A stretch of DNA of 64,000 bases from positions 744,001 to 808,000 of the forward strand of contig CAXXXM010000001.1 of the NCBI GenBank assembly GCA_963663265.2. The letters are read 5' to 3'. Both the position numbers and the translations under genes were made by a program. The notes under the pieces were generated by a model. It did not search any database. It worked only from the letters and a program-made list of their open reading frames with translations, and was not told the origin of the DNA. The stretch comes from JAEXOD01 sp963663265 (GTDB lineage Bacteria; Bacteroidota; Ignavibacteria; Ignavibacteriales; Melioribacteraceae). Of the stretch, positions 27,046-35,524 are shown piece after piece (the first letter of the stretch is position 1; each line of letters starts with the position of its first letter).

Positions 27046-28416
27046 ATGGACTTAATAATTCTGAAAAATAGAACAAAAATTATTGTAATAGGTGGCAATG
27101 CTGCCGGTCCAGCAGCAGCAGCAAAAGCAAAACGTATCAATCCGGATGCCGATGTAATTCTGTTTGAAAAAAGTCCATTTATATCAACCGGTACTTGCGA
27201 AATACCCTATCTTTTTGATGGCACCATAGATGATTATAAAAAAACTATCTTTTTTGATGCTGATTCGTTTTTAAGAGATAAAGGGGTTAAGGTTTTTGTT
27301 AATACTCCGGTTATTAATATTGATAGGAAAAATAAACAATTAGTTGTTAATTTTTTCAACTCTACTCAACAGCTACAAAGTTATGATAAACTGATTTTAA
27401 CTACCGGTTCGTTTGTTGAACCAATTGAAAATCTTAGTTTCCAACCGGTAAATTTCTCGAGTATAAAGAATATTAGCGATTATTTAAAAATATCTGAATT
27501 CCTAAAATTGAATAAAGTGAAAAATATTTCAATTATTGGGGCAGGGTATATTGGATTTGAAATTACTGAAACATTAAAACAGTCCGGTTATAATATTAAT
27601 TTAATTGATAAGGTAAGTTTACCATTAATTAGTTTTGGAAAAGAAATATCGAGTTACATGCAAGATAAATTATCAGATCTAAATATTGAGTTTTGGGGGA
27701 ATTCTGAAAATATAAATTTTATTTCTTCTGATAACAAAATAAGATATTTAAAAATCAATGGGCGTACAATAGAAACTGATTATGTTATTCAAACAACAGG
27801 GGTAAAACCAAATAATACATTAGCAGTTGGAGCCGGTATTACTACTGGAAAATTGGGAGGAATACGGGTGGATTCCAAATTAAAAACTAATGACTATGAT
27901 ATTTATGCGGCAGGTGATAATATTGAATTGCAAAATTTTATCACAAAACAATTTGATTATTTCCCATTAGCTACAATTGCAAGACAGACTGGATATGTGG
28001 CTGGTTGTAATGCTGCCGGTGGAAATGATTATTATCCTCAAGTTATTAAAAATATTAGTTTTAAGTTTTTTGATACTGTTATTTCGTCTGTTGGATTAAT
28101 GGAGCATGAATGTAATTCTAACAAACTTCAATATGGGGTAGTTAGTGGTTTTGCTGATAATTTAGTTAAAATATTTCCTGGAAGCAGGAGAGTATTTGGT
28201 AAAATTTTATATAATAAAAATACGAAAATGATATACGGTGCACAATTTATGGGTGGTTTAGAAGCATCAAATTATGCTGATAAAATAAGTTTGATGATTC
28301 AGAACAATATTAATGCAGATAAATTATCTGAGGCGTTTTTTAATTATTCTCCACCTATATCACCATTTGTGAATTTGTTAAATTTGCTTGGACAAAAAAT
28401 CAAAATAGGAAAATAA
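27046..28416 (+). CDS. CoA-disulfide-reductase-like flavoprotein
   Basis: I chose the ATG at 27046, preceded by TTGAGG, over the TTG at 27031. The 456-residue protein has the FAD motif VIGGNAAGPAAAAKAKR near residue 14 and a single redox Cys51 in STGTCEIPYLFDG, the position of the active-site cysteine in CoA-disulfide reductases and NADH oxidases. A second dinucleotide motif (ISIIGAGYIGFEITETL) follows near residue 165, then IYAAGDNIE near residue 290, and a C-terminal dimerisation domain. It uses NAD(P)H and FAD to reduce a CoA or persulfide disulfide, or oxygen. A GIPYL-type residue replaces the more usual GLPY after the Cys. It is followed after one base by upp. Confidence 0.8.
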   Translation: MDLIILKNRTKIIVIGGNAAGPAAAAKAKRINPDADVILFEKSPFISTGTCEIPYLFDGTIDDYKKTIFFDADSFLRDKGVKVFVNTPVINIDRKNKQLVVNFFNSTQQLQSYDKLILTTGSFVEPIENLSFQPVNFSSIKNISDYLKISEFLKLNKVKNISIIGAGYIGFEITETLKQSGYNINLIDKVSLPLISFGKEISSYMQDKLSDLNIEFWGNSENINFISSDNKIRYLKINGRTIETDYVIQTTGVKPNNTLAVGAGITTGKLGGIRVDSKLKTNDYDIYAAGDNIELQNFITKQFDYFPLATIARQTGYVAGCNAAGGNDYYPQVIKNISFKFFDTVISSVGLMEHECNSNKLQYGVVSGFADNLVKIFPGSRRVFGKILYNKNTKMIYGAQFMGGLEASNYADKISLMIQNNINADKLSEAFFNYSPPISPFVNLLNLLGQKIKIGK

Positions 28417-28417
28417 A

Positions 28418-29038
28418 ATGTTATATGTTTTAGAAAATCCTTTAGTAAAAAGGGATATTACTTACTTAAGAGATAAGGAAACTAAAGAGTATCAATTTAG
28501 ATTAGCTTTAAAAAGAATTTCATTTGCTTTAGCAATTGAAGTTGGAAAACATTTAGAATTAGTTGAAAGAGATGTAATTACTCCGCTTGAAACTACTAAG
28601 GGTTTTAGATTAAAATATCCAACAATCTTAGTTCCGGTTTTACGTTCGGGGTTAAGTATGGTAGATGCTTTTACTGAAATGATTCCAGATGCAAAAGTTG
28701 GTCATATTGGTTTGCAGCGAGATGAAAAAACTTTACAGCCAGTTGACTATTATTATAAAACTCCAAAAAGTTTGGATGTTTCAAAAGTGTTAGTTTTAGA
28801 TCCAATGCTTGCAACCGGCGGGAGTGGATCTGCTGCAATTAGTTCTTTGAAAAAAAGAGGAGCAAAAGATATTTCTTTTGTAAGTTTAATTTCTGCACCC
28901 GAAGGAGTAAAAAAAATTGAAGAAGATCATCCTGATGTTTTAATTTTTACTGCTTCATACGATAGAGAATTAAATGAAAATGGATTTATTTTACCGGGAT
29001 TAGGAGATGCAGGGGATAGAACATTTGGTACGTTATAG
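28418..29038 (+). CDS. upp: Uracil phosphoribosyltransferase
   Basis: The 206-residue protein matches UPRT over its full length: VPVLRSGLSMVDAF near residue 75, the PRPP loop DPMLATGGSGSAA at about 127-139, and the uracil-binding ENGFILPGLGDAGDR near the C-terminus. It converts uracil and PRPP to UMP in pyrimidine salvage. Its start follows the flavoprotein stop by one base. Its 3' end overlaps the start assigned to the next gene by about 30 bases. Confidence 0.95.
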   Translation: MLYVLENPLVKRDITYLRDKETKEYQFRLALKRISFALAIEVGKHLELVERDVITPLETTKGFRLKYPTILVPVLRSGLSMVDAFTEMIPDAKVGHIGLQRDEKTLQPVDYYYKTPKSLDVSKVLVLDPMLATGGSGSAAISSLKKRGAKDISFVSLISAPEGVKKIEEDHPDVLIFTASYDRELNENGFILPGLGDAGDRTFGTL

Positions 29039-30053
29039 TAAAATTTTATTGGTTTTGGCTTTTTCTATAAATTGTGTTTTTGCAAAAGGATATCCTAACA
29101 AAACGGTTGATGCTCTTATAAAAACAGGGATAAATAATGTCTTAAATCAGAATTACAATTCTGCTAAAGAGAAATTTAAAATTCTTGATCAACAGTTTCC
29201 AAAACTACCTTTTGGGAAAATTTATCTTGCCATAACTGATATAGCAGAATCTGTTGATTTTGGCGAGAGATTTAATGACGATTATGTATATAAATTATTA
29301 AAAGATGCACGCCATTTGAGTGATAGTTTATATGATGCTGATGAGAAAGACTTGTGGAATAATTATTTTATGGCTCTTTCTGATGGTTATTATGCTTATT
29401 TTAAGGGAATGAATGGAGATTACCTTACCGCAATTACTAACGGTATATCTTCAATTTCGTATTATGAAAAATGTATAGATATAGACTCACTTTTCTATGA
29501 TTCTTATATAGCACTTGGAACCTATTATTACTGGAAAAGTGCTAAAACAAAGTCGTTAACTTGGCTGCCATTTATTTCGGATGACAGAGAATTGGGGCGA
29601 AGATTAATTGAAAAATCGCTAAACAAAGATACATATTCTCGATTTTTAGGTGCATATAGTCTTGTTTGGATATATATTGAAAGAAAAGAGTATCAAAATG
29701 CAATTAGGGTTTGTCAAGATATTTTAGCCAAATATCCCAATAATCGTCTTTTTAAGCAGTCTTTAGCCCGCATTTATGTTGATGTTGATAAATATAAAGC
29801 TATAAGACTTTATAGTGAAGTATTAAACTCAATATTTTCATCCGGTAGAAACAACCACTTGTTAGAAATAGAAATAAAACACAAAATAGCCATGCAGTAT
29901 GCATCGTTAGAGAATTATTCTAAAGCCAAAGAATATTGTGATGCAATTATAAATATAAAAAACTTAAGTGAATACGTTGAAGACCAACTTGGTGATAGGT
30001 TAGATAGAGTAAAAAAACTTAGAACTGAGATGTTGGAAAAACTAAAAAAATAA
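29007..30053 (+). CDS. Exported TPR-like protein of unknown function
   Basis: The 348-residue protein begins with a hydrophobic stretch (ILLVLAFSINCVFA) that looks like a signal peptide. The rest is a helical repeat protein of TPR type, with motifs such as YDSYIALGTYYYWKSAKTKS near residue 165 and EYQNAIRVCQDILAKYPNN near residue 230, ending at LEKLKK. The ATG at 29007 overlaps the upp coding region. A TTG at 29025 is in frame, has a purine-rich AGGGGA ahead of it, and would give a better signal peptide. The function is unknown; a periplasmic scaffold is inferred. Confidence 0.7.
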   Translation: MQGIEHLVRYSKILLVLAFSINCVFAKGYPNKTVDALIKTGINNVLNQNYNSAKEKFKILDQQFPKLPFGKIYLAITDIAESVDFGERFNDDYVYKLLKDARHLSDSLYDADEKDLWNNYFMALSDGYYAYFKGMNGDYLTAITNGISSISYYEKCIDIDSLFYDSYIALGTYYYWKSAKTKSLTWLPFISDDRELGRRLIEKSLNKDTYSRFLGAYSLVWIYIERKEYQNAIRVCQDILAKYPNNRLFKQSLARIYVDVDKYKAIRLYSEVLNSIFSSGRNNHLLEIEIKHKIAMQYASLENYSKAKEYCDAIINIKNLSEYVEDQLGDRLDRVKKLRTEMLEKLKK

Positions 30054-30118
30054 GTTGATTATGTAAGGGAATTTTTTTATCATATTTAGTTAATTAAGAT
30101 TAATTAGACTTTTATTGT

Positions 30119-32311
30119 ATGGTAATTACTCCCTTAAAACAGAAAAAGATGCTTGATGAACTTCTTGAAGCATGTAAAGCAAGTCTTCCTTCAGTTCGTG
30201 AAGAATTAGTTAAAAAAGCATTTACATTGAGTTTTGAATCCCATATAAATGATTACAGGGAATCAGGTGCTCCTTATTTTACTCACCCTTATGAAGTAGC
30301 ATTAATTATTACAAAAGAAATACCATTGGATGATATTTCGGTAATTAGTGCATTATTACATGATGTTGTTGAAGATACTAACGTAAATTTAGATTTTATT
30401 CAAAAAGAATTTGGCAAAGAAGTTGCGGATATAGTAGATGGTGTAACAAAAATAAGTGGTGTATTTAAAGGGCTTGAAATTCAAAAAGCAGAAAATTATA
30501 GAAAAATGCTTGTTTCAATGATTAACGATGTCCGTGTTATTCTTGTTAAGTTTGCTGATAGATTAGATAATATGCGTACACTGAATTTCTGCTCTCCTGA
30601 AAAGCAAATGCGTATTTCAAGAGAAACGTTAGAAATTTATGCTCCTTTTGCACATCGATTGGGTTTAGGACAAATAAAGTGGGAAATGGAAGACTTAGGC
30701 TTTAAGTATTTAAATAGAGAAGCTTACGACGATATTGCTCGAAAAGTAATGAATACAAGGAAAGATAGAGAGAACTATATTGCGAAATTTTGTGCTCCCA
30801 TCTTTGAAAAGCTAAATGAGTATAAAATTGAATATGAAATAGGTGGGCGCCCTAAACATTTATATAGTATCTACAAAAAAATGATTAACCAAAATAAATC
30901 ATTTGAAGAAATATTTGATTTATTGGCGATTAGAATAATTCTTGAAAAAAACGATCCAACTTTGTGTTATTTGGCCTTGGGGGCTGTAAATGGGGTATAT
31001 AAAAATGTTTCTGAAAGATTTAAAGATTATATATCAGTCCCTAAAAAGAATAATTATAGATCGATTCATAATACTGTAATAGGTCCCGAAGGGAAGTTGG
31101 TTGAGGTTCAAATACGTACACGTGAAATGCATGAAATTGCTGAACGTGGTATCGCCGCTCATTGGAAATATAAAGAAAATATTACCAGAACAAATATGGA
31201 TTTAGATGGCTGGGTTAATTGGGCAAGAGATATATTTGAGAACACTTCAAAAAGCGAATCTTCAAAAGAATTAATTAGTAACTTTAAACTTACTCTTTCA
31301 CAAGAAGAGATTTTTATATATACACCGAAAGGGGATTTAAGGCAATTACCATTCAATTCAACTCCTGTTGATTTTGCATTTGATATTCATAGTAATATAG
31401 GAACCCACTGTATTGGTGCAAAGGTAAATGGTAAAATTGTTCCTCTTGATACTATTCTTCATAGTGGTGATCAAGTTGAAATTATCACTTCAAAAAATCA
31501 ACATCCAAATAAAAGCTGGCTTCAATTTGTTCAAACACATAAGGCAAAATCCAACATACACAAGTATTTGAACAAAGAAGAAGAACGATTAATAGAAGTT
31601 GGAAAAGACCTTTGGGAAAAGAAGTTAAAAAAAGTAAAAAAAGTTTTTTCTTCAGATGATTTAAACAGATTAATAAGAAAATTAAAATTTGAAAATCACA
31701 ATGTTTTTTTTGCTTCAATTGCACTTGAAAAAATTAAAGCAGAAGAATTATTAAAAGAAATAATTAAAGAAAACGAAGAAAGTTCTTCTCATGTCCATAC
31801 AGATTTGAAATTTGATAAGTTTGCAAACAGCACACGTACTGATGTGGGAGGAGTAATTATTGAAGGAGATGTTAAAGGTATTAATTACAGTTATGCAAAG
31901 TGCTGTAATCCAATTCCCGGTGATCCAATAGTAGGATTTACTACACGATTAGATGGGATAAAAATTCATAGAAAAGACTGTGTAAATTTAATAAAATTAA
32001 GCTCTTCAATGCATGAAAGATTGGTTAGAGTAGAATGGTCAACATCTATTGACCAAAGTTTTGTTGCTGCATTAACTATTAGAGGAGAAGATTCGCCCGG
32101 TTTATTAAATGCAATAACAAATAATATTAATTCGCTTAAAAATACAAATATTAAGGGGGTTAATATGAGTTCGGAAAAGTCTTATTTTTCTGGAGTTATT
32201 AGTGTTTATGTTAAGGATTTAGATCATTTACAAAGGTTGATTGAAAGAATTAAAAATTGCAGAGGCGTTTTTTCTGTTGAAAGATTTGATAGCAGCGAGA
32301 GAGAGATTTGA
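30119..32311 (+). CDS. Bifunctional (p)ppGpp synthetase/hydrolase, Rel type
   Basis: The 730-residue protein has the standard RelA/SpoT layout: an HD hydrolase domain (THPYEVALIITKEIPL, then ALLHDVVEDTNV near residue 80), a synthetase domain (ERFKDYISVPKKNNYRSIHN near residue 305), a TGS domain (about 400-465) and a C-terminal ACT domain (about 655-725). The synthetase loop reads RxKD (RFKD) as in bifunctional Rel enzymes, not ExDD of RelA. Both catalytic halves look intact. It makes and degrades the stringent-response alarmone. The next gene, ruvX, starts at a TTG overlapping its TGA. BMC shell genes follow downstream. Confidence 0.95.
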   Translation: MVITPLKQKKMLDELLEACKASLPSVREELVKKAFTLSFESHINDYRESGAPYFTHPYEVALIITKEIPLDDISVISALLHDVVEDTNVNLDFIQKEFGKEVADIVDGVTKISGVFKGLEIQKAENYRKMLVSMINDVRVILVKFADRLDNMRTLNFCSPEKQMRISRETLEIYAPFAHRLGLGQIKWEMEDLGFKYLNREAYDDIARKVMNTRKDRENYIAKFCAPIFEKLNEYKIEYEIGGRPKHLYSIYKKMINQNKSFEEIFDLLAIRIILEKNDPTLCYLALGAVNGVYKNVSERFKDYISVPKKNNYRSIHNTVIGPEGKLVEVQIRTREMHEIAERGIAAHWKYKENITRTNMDLDGWVNWARDIFENTSKSESSKELISNFKLTLSQEEIFIYTPKGDLRQLPFNSTPVDFAFDIHSNIGTHCIGAKVNGKIVPLDTILHSGDQVEIITSKNQHPNKSWLQFVQTHKAKSNIHKYLNKEEERLIEVGKDLWEKKLKKVKKVFSSDDLNRLIRKLKFENHNVFFASIALEKIKAEELLKEIIKENEESSSHVHTDLKFDKFANSTRTDVGGVIIEGDVKGINYSYAKCCNPIPGDPIVGFTTRLDGIKIHRKDCVNLIKLSSSMHERLVRVEWSTSIDQSFVAALTIRGEDSPGLLNAITNNINSLKNTNIKGVNMSSEKSYFSGVISVYVKDLDHLQRLIERIKNCRGVFSVERFDSSEREI

Positions 32312-32733
32312 TAGGTAAAAGGATTTTGGGAATAGATTATGGTGAAAGAAGGATTGGTATAGCAATAACTGATCCTTTGATGATTTTTGTTTCTCCTCTT
32401 GCTACATTACAAAACGATATCAATTTTTGGTCAAATTTTGGAAAATTAATAGCAGAATATGAAATAGAAAAAATTATTTTGGGTTATCCATATAAAGAAG
32501 ATGGGAGCAAGTGGCAAGTTACTGAAAAAATTGAAAAATTTGCAGAAGAATTAAAAAAACGTTTAAAAATTGAAGTAATATTTATGGATGAACGTTACAC
32601 TTCCGAACTAGCAAAATCAAGGGTTATTGAATCAGTAACAAAGCGGAGCAAGCGTAGAGATAAAGGATTATTAGATAAAAACGCTGCGGCAATAATATTA
32701 GAAGATTATTTGAAAGAAAACAATATTATTTAA
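32308..32733 (+). CDS. RuvX/YqgF pre-16S rRNA nuclease-like protein
   Basis: The 141-residue protein starts at a TTG that overlaps the Rel stop codon (TTGA). It has the RNase H-like motifs of the YqgF family: GIDYGERRIGIAITDP near residue 8, a strand with GYPYKEDGS near residue 60, FMDERYTSE near residue 98 and an end motif with DKNAAAIILEDYL near residue 125. The family trims the 5' end of 16S rRNA and was once annotated as a Holliday junction resolvase. It closes the rel operon. The gap to the BMC genes contains a promoter-like sequence. Confidence 0.88.
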   Translation: MIGKRILGIDYGERRIGIAITDPLMIFVSPLATLQNDINFWSNFGKLIAEYEIEKIILGYPYKEDGSKWQVTEKIEKFAEELKKRLKIEVIFMDERYTSELAKSRVIESVTKRSKRRDKGLLDKNAAAIILEDYLKENNII

Positions 32734-32753
32734 TATATAACAATAAATTATAA

Positions 32754-32782
32754 TTGACATTTTTATTTTATTACTTTATTTT
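32754..32782 (+). promoter_or_regulatory. Promoter-like sequence before the BMC shell genes
   Basis: TTGACA at 32754-32759 and TATTTT at 32777-32782 are 17 bases apart. AAAAAGGGAG at 32801-32810 is a good ribosome binding site seven bases before the BMC start at 32818. Together they suggest that the two shell genes have their own promoter in addition to read-through from rel-ruvX. This is a pattern match only. Confidence 0.5.
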
Positions 32783-32817
32783 AGATAAGAAATTAAACAG
32801 AAAAAGGGAGCATTTTT

Positions 32818-33102
32818 ATGACATTAGACGCACTTGGAATGGTTGAAACCAAAGGTTTGGTTGGTGCAATTGAAGCTGCAGATGCAATGGTAAAAGCAGC
32901 AAAAGTAGAACTAATTGGTAAAGAAACAATTGGTGGTGGTTATGTTACTGTAATGGTTCGCGGAGATGTTGGTGCTGTTAAAGCTGCAACAGATGCCGGA
33001 GCAGCCGCTGCTCAAAGAGTTGGAGAGTTAGTATCTGTTCACGTAATCCCACGCCCACATTCAGACGTTGAAATTATTCTTCCTAAAAGACCAAAATTAT
33101 AA
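32818..33102 (+). CDS. BMC-H bacterial microcompartment shell protein
   Basis: The 94-residue protein is a single BMC domain (PF00936) over its full length: TLDALGMVETKGLVGAIEAA at the start, DAMVKAAKVELIGKETIGGG around the pore region, and a C-terminal VSVHVIPRPHSDVEIILP that closely resembles EutM/PduA/CcmK-type shell hexamers. Such proteins tile into a protein shell around encapsulated enzymes. Its TAA overlaps the ATG of the next gene (TAATG), so both shell proteins are made together. No microcompartment enzyme, tessellating BMC-T or pentameric vertex (BMC-P) gene is in the window. Confidence 0.92.
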   Translation: MTLDALGMVETKGLVGAIEAADAMVKAAKVELIGKETIGGGYVTVMVRGDVGAVKAATDAGAAAAQRVGELVSVHVIPRPHSDVEIILPKRPKL

Positions 33103-34523
33103 TGAAATTAGCACTCGGTTTAATTGAGACAAAAGGATTAATCGGAGCAATAGAGGCTGCTGATGCTATGCTTAAGGCAGCCAATGTTAAATTAGTTAAC
33201 AAGGAAAAAATTACTGCTGCAATGGTTACAGTTGAAGTAACCGGAGAGGTGGCTGCTGTTCAAGCTGCTGTTGATGCCGGAGCAGAAGCTGCAAAAAGAG
33301 TTGGGCAGTTAATTGCTGTACATGTAATTCCGAGACCCGATGATCAATTGGATGAATTTATTAATTCTATTGAATTAGATAATAATTTTGGAAAACCAAA
33401 AAGGAACTCTGGAAAAGGTAAAAACAAAAATTTTGATGCTTCCGGTGATATCATCTCTGAAAGTGAAGAAATTATTGAGCCTATTTCAAACACTTTTGTT
33501 GAAACTGAATTAGAGCCTCAATATCAACACGCAGAAAAAAATAGTGATGATATTGAGACTATTAAAGTTGATAATTCTTTGAATGAAGATGATTTTCAAG
33601 ATTTACAGCCAAATAACGAACTAAATATTGAAGCTGATTTAGAATCCGAAAAAGAAATACAGAGGACAGATGATTCTGTTGTTATTATTGAAGAACCTTT
33701 AGAGTCTGTTTCTGAAGGCGAAATTCTAACTGATGTATCCACTGAAGATTATTCAATAGAAGATACTGAGATAAATTCAATTGAAGAAATAATAAGTGAA
33801 GATGATGAATCGGTTCTTGTTGATTCTCTTCCCAAAGACGTTGTTGAAAATACTTCAGAAATTAATGTTGATGAAGAAAAAGCAACACCCGGAACTGAAT
33901 CAAATATTGTAGTTACAAATGAAGAAAAATCGGTTGTAACAGAAAAGACCGTTGAACCGGAAGTTAAAAGAGGAAGAAAAAAAGGTTCTAAAAATAAACC
34001 GACTGAAGTTACAGCAGATATTGAAACCAATTCTGTTGAAGAGATTAAAATTGTTGAAGATATTATTCATAAGCCTGTAAAATCAGAGAAAAAACAAATT
34101 GAACATGAGTCTTTATTTAGTTTATTTGGTGATGAAGAAGAAGAGACTAATGTTGTTTCTGAATCGGAAATAGAAGCAAATTTGCCAATTGAAGATGTTC
34201 CAGCAGAAAGTACTTCGGAATCTGAAAGTGTAAAAGTCGAAGAACCTGAGTTATCTGACATTGAAGAAGATATAACAGTTGAAGAAAAAACGGTAAAAGA
34301 AATTTCTGACGAAGTTATTATTGAAAATAATCAGTCTGAAATCTCTGTTGAAGAAGAAGTTTCAATAATAGAAATTCCTGTTGAAACTGACTTATTAAAG
34401 ATGAATGTACACGAGTTAAGACATTTGGCGAGAAGATTTGATAAATTTCCAATAAAGGGAAGACAAATATCAAAAGCAAACAGAACTCAATTAATTGAAT
34501 ATTTCAATTCAATAAGAAAATAA
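33102..34523 (+). CDS. BMC-H shell protein with long acidic extension, AT-hook-like motif and SAP/Rho-N-like C-terminus
   Basis: Residues 1-80 are a second BMC-H domain (LALGLIETKGLIGAIEAADA to VHVIPRPDDQ). About 350 residues of acidic, Ser/Thr/Glu-rich low-complexity sequence without predicted fold follow, with a basic patch at 99-110 (PKRNSGKGKNKN). An AT-hook-like stretch lies at about 289-300 (KRGRKKGSKNKP). Residues 431-473 form a compact basic module (MNVHELRHLARRFDKFPIKG and onward) resembling SAP or Rho-N nucleic-acid-binding folds. Ordinary BMC-H proteins are about 90-100 residues; this one is 473. EutK is a known BMC protein with an added nucleic-acid-binding-like domain, but its extension is a different fold. 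Binding to DNA or RNA is inference. It is translationally coupled to the plain BMC-H gene. Confidence 0.85.
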   Translation: MKLALGLIETKGLIGAIEAADAMLKAANVKLVNKEKITAAMVTVEVTGEVAAVQAAVDAGAEAAKRVGQLIAVHVIPRPDDQLDEFINSIELDNNFGKPKRNSGKGKNKNFDASGDIISESEEIIEPISNTFVETELEPQYQHAEKNSDDIETIKVDNSLNEDDFQDLQPNNELNIEADLESEKEIQRTDDSVVIIEEPLESVSEGEILTDVSTEDYSIEDTEINSIEEIISEDDESVLVDSLPKDVVENTSEINVDEEKATPGTESNIVVTNEEKSVVTEKTVEPEVKRGRKKGSKNKPTEVTADIETNSVEEIKIVEDIIHKPVKSEKKQIEHESLFSLFGDEEEETNVVSESEIEANLPIEDVPAESTSESESVKVEEPELSDIEEDITVEEKTVKEISDEVIIENNQSEISVEEEVSIIEIPVETDLLKMNVHELRHLARRFDKFPIKGRQISKANRTQLIEYFNSIRK

Positions 34524-34527
34524 ATAT

Positions 34528-34603
34528 ATAGGTTATCTTAGCAATAAAATATATCTATTTTGTTTAAAATAGATTATTTATTTTTAAGAGAACCTATTTT
34601 TTT
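34528..34603 (+). terminator. Nested hairpin, probable terminator between BMC and YbbR genes
   Basis: An outer stem pairs ATAGGTT (34528-34534) with AACCTAT (34591-34597) and, after one mismatch, TCTTA (34536-34540) with TAAGA (34585-34589). Inside it, ATCTATTTT and AAAATAGAT form a perfect 9-pair hairpin with a GTTT loop. Seven T follow at 34597-34603. The structure abuts the next start codon by seven bases, so it may end BMC transcripts or act in the leader of the YbbR mRNA. Confidence 0.55.
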
Positions 34604-34609
34604 ATAAAT

Positions 34610-35521
34610 ATGAAAAACAATATTATTACCATTTCGTTAATCTTCTTATTTTCAGTTGTTTTATGGGGAACTATTTCGCTCAAGGAGGATTATTTTACTA
34701 CTATTAAAATGCCAATAAAGCTAATTACGCCTACAGATTCAATAGCAGTAAGCAAGATTGATGCTTCAGAAGTTACAATAAATATTAAAGGAGAAGGCTG
34801 GCAGTTAGCCAAACTAAGTTTAACGAAAGACTTAAATTTTTCTATAAGGGTTCGTAATAAATTTGGAAGACATAGTATTAATGCTAAAAATGAATTAGAA
34901 AATAATTCATGGTTTAGTTCAAACTTCCAAATAACAGAAATTATTCCCGAAAATATTAATTTACATGTGGAAAAGTTAAGGACAAAATATCTTAAGATTG
35001 TACCACGCATTAATTTAGGCTTCAAAGAAGGGTTTAACCAAGTTGATAAGATAGTTCTTTCACGTGATTCTGTAAAAGTATATGGACCATGGTCTATTTT
35101 GAGAAATATGGATTCAATTTTCACTAAAGAATACACTTTTAACAATCTTGATAAAAAGATTCATGAGAGAATTGAATTAGAAATTATGGGTTTGATGAAT
35201 TATAATACATCATTTGTATACGCAACTATTGATATTCAAAAAATAGTTGATAAAATATTTACAAATGTATTAATTGAAACGGGTGATGTGCCTCCATCTT
35301 ACATATTACAGCCTATTCCAAACTCTGTGGATGTAAAGTTGAGAGGAGGAATAAATGTTTTAGGGAAGATGAACAGTAATGATATTAAAGCAGTAATTGA
35401 TTTTAGAAGTGCATTTGTTGATACATTGGGGTTTTTAGAGCCTACTCTTAAAATTCCTCCATATTCAACAATAATTGAAATTAAACCAAATAAAATTGAA
35501 TATATTATTAAACAGTATTAG
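34610..35521 (+). CDS. YbbR-like domain protein
   Basis: The 303-residue protein has an N-terminal membrane anchor (about residues 5-25, IITISLIFLFSVVLWGTISL) and three YbbR-like beta repeats (for example DASEVTINIKGEGWQLAKLS near residue 50 and PNSVDVKLRGGINVLGKM near residue 240). YbbR/CdaR proteins face the periplasm and regulate diadenylate cyclase in Gram-positives, but no cyclase gene is nearby here. It starts seven bases after the T-run of the hairpin, and no Shine-Dalgarno sequence is visible. The tmk gene follows after three bases. Its role in this bacterium is unknown. Confidence 0.75.
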   Translation: MKNNIITISLIFLFSVVLWGTISLKEDYFTTIKMPIKLITPTDSIAVSKIDASEVTINIKGEGWQLAKLSLTKDLNFSIRVRNKFGRHSINAKNELENNSWFSSNFQITEIIPENINLHVEKLRTKYLKIVPRINLGFKEGFNQVDKIVLSRDSVKVYGPWSILRNMDSIFTKEYTFNNLDKKIHERIELEIMGLMNYNTSFVYATIDIQKIVDKIFTNVLIETGDVPPSYILQPIPNSVDVKLRGGINVLGKMNSNDIKAVIDFRSAFVDTLGFLEPTLKIPPYSTIIEIKPNKIEYIIKQY

Positions 35522-35524
35522 TTT

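Noticed and set aside
33749..34261. Serine-rich minus-strand open frames
   Set aside because: They are antisense to the acidic linker of the long BMC protein; GAA/GAT codons read backwards give TTC/ATC-rich serine frames.
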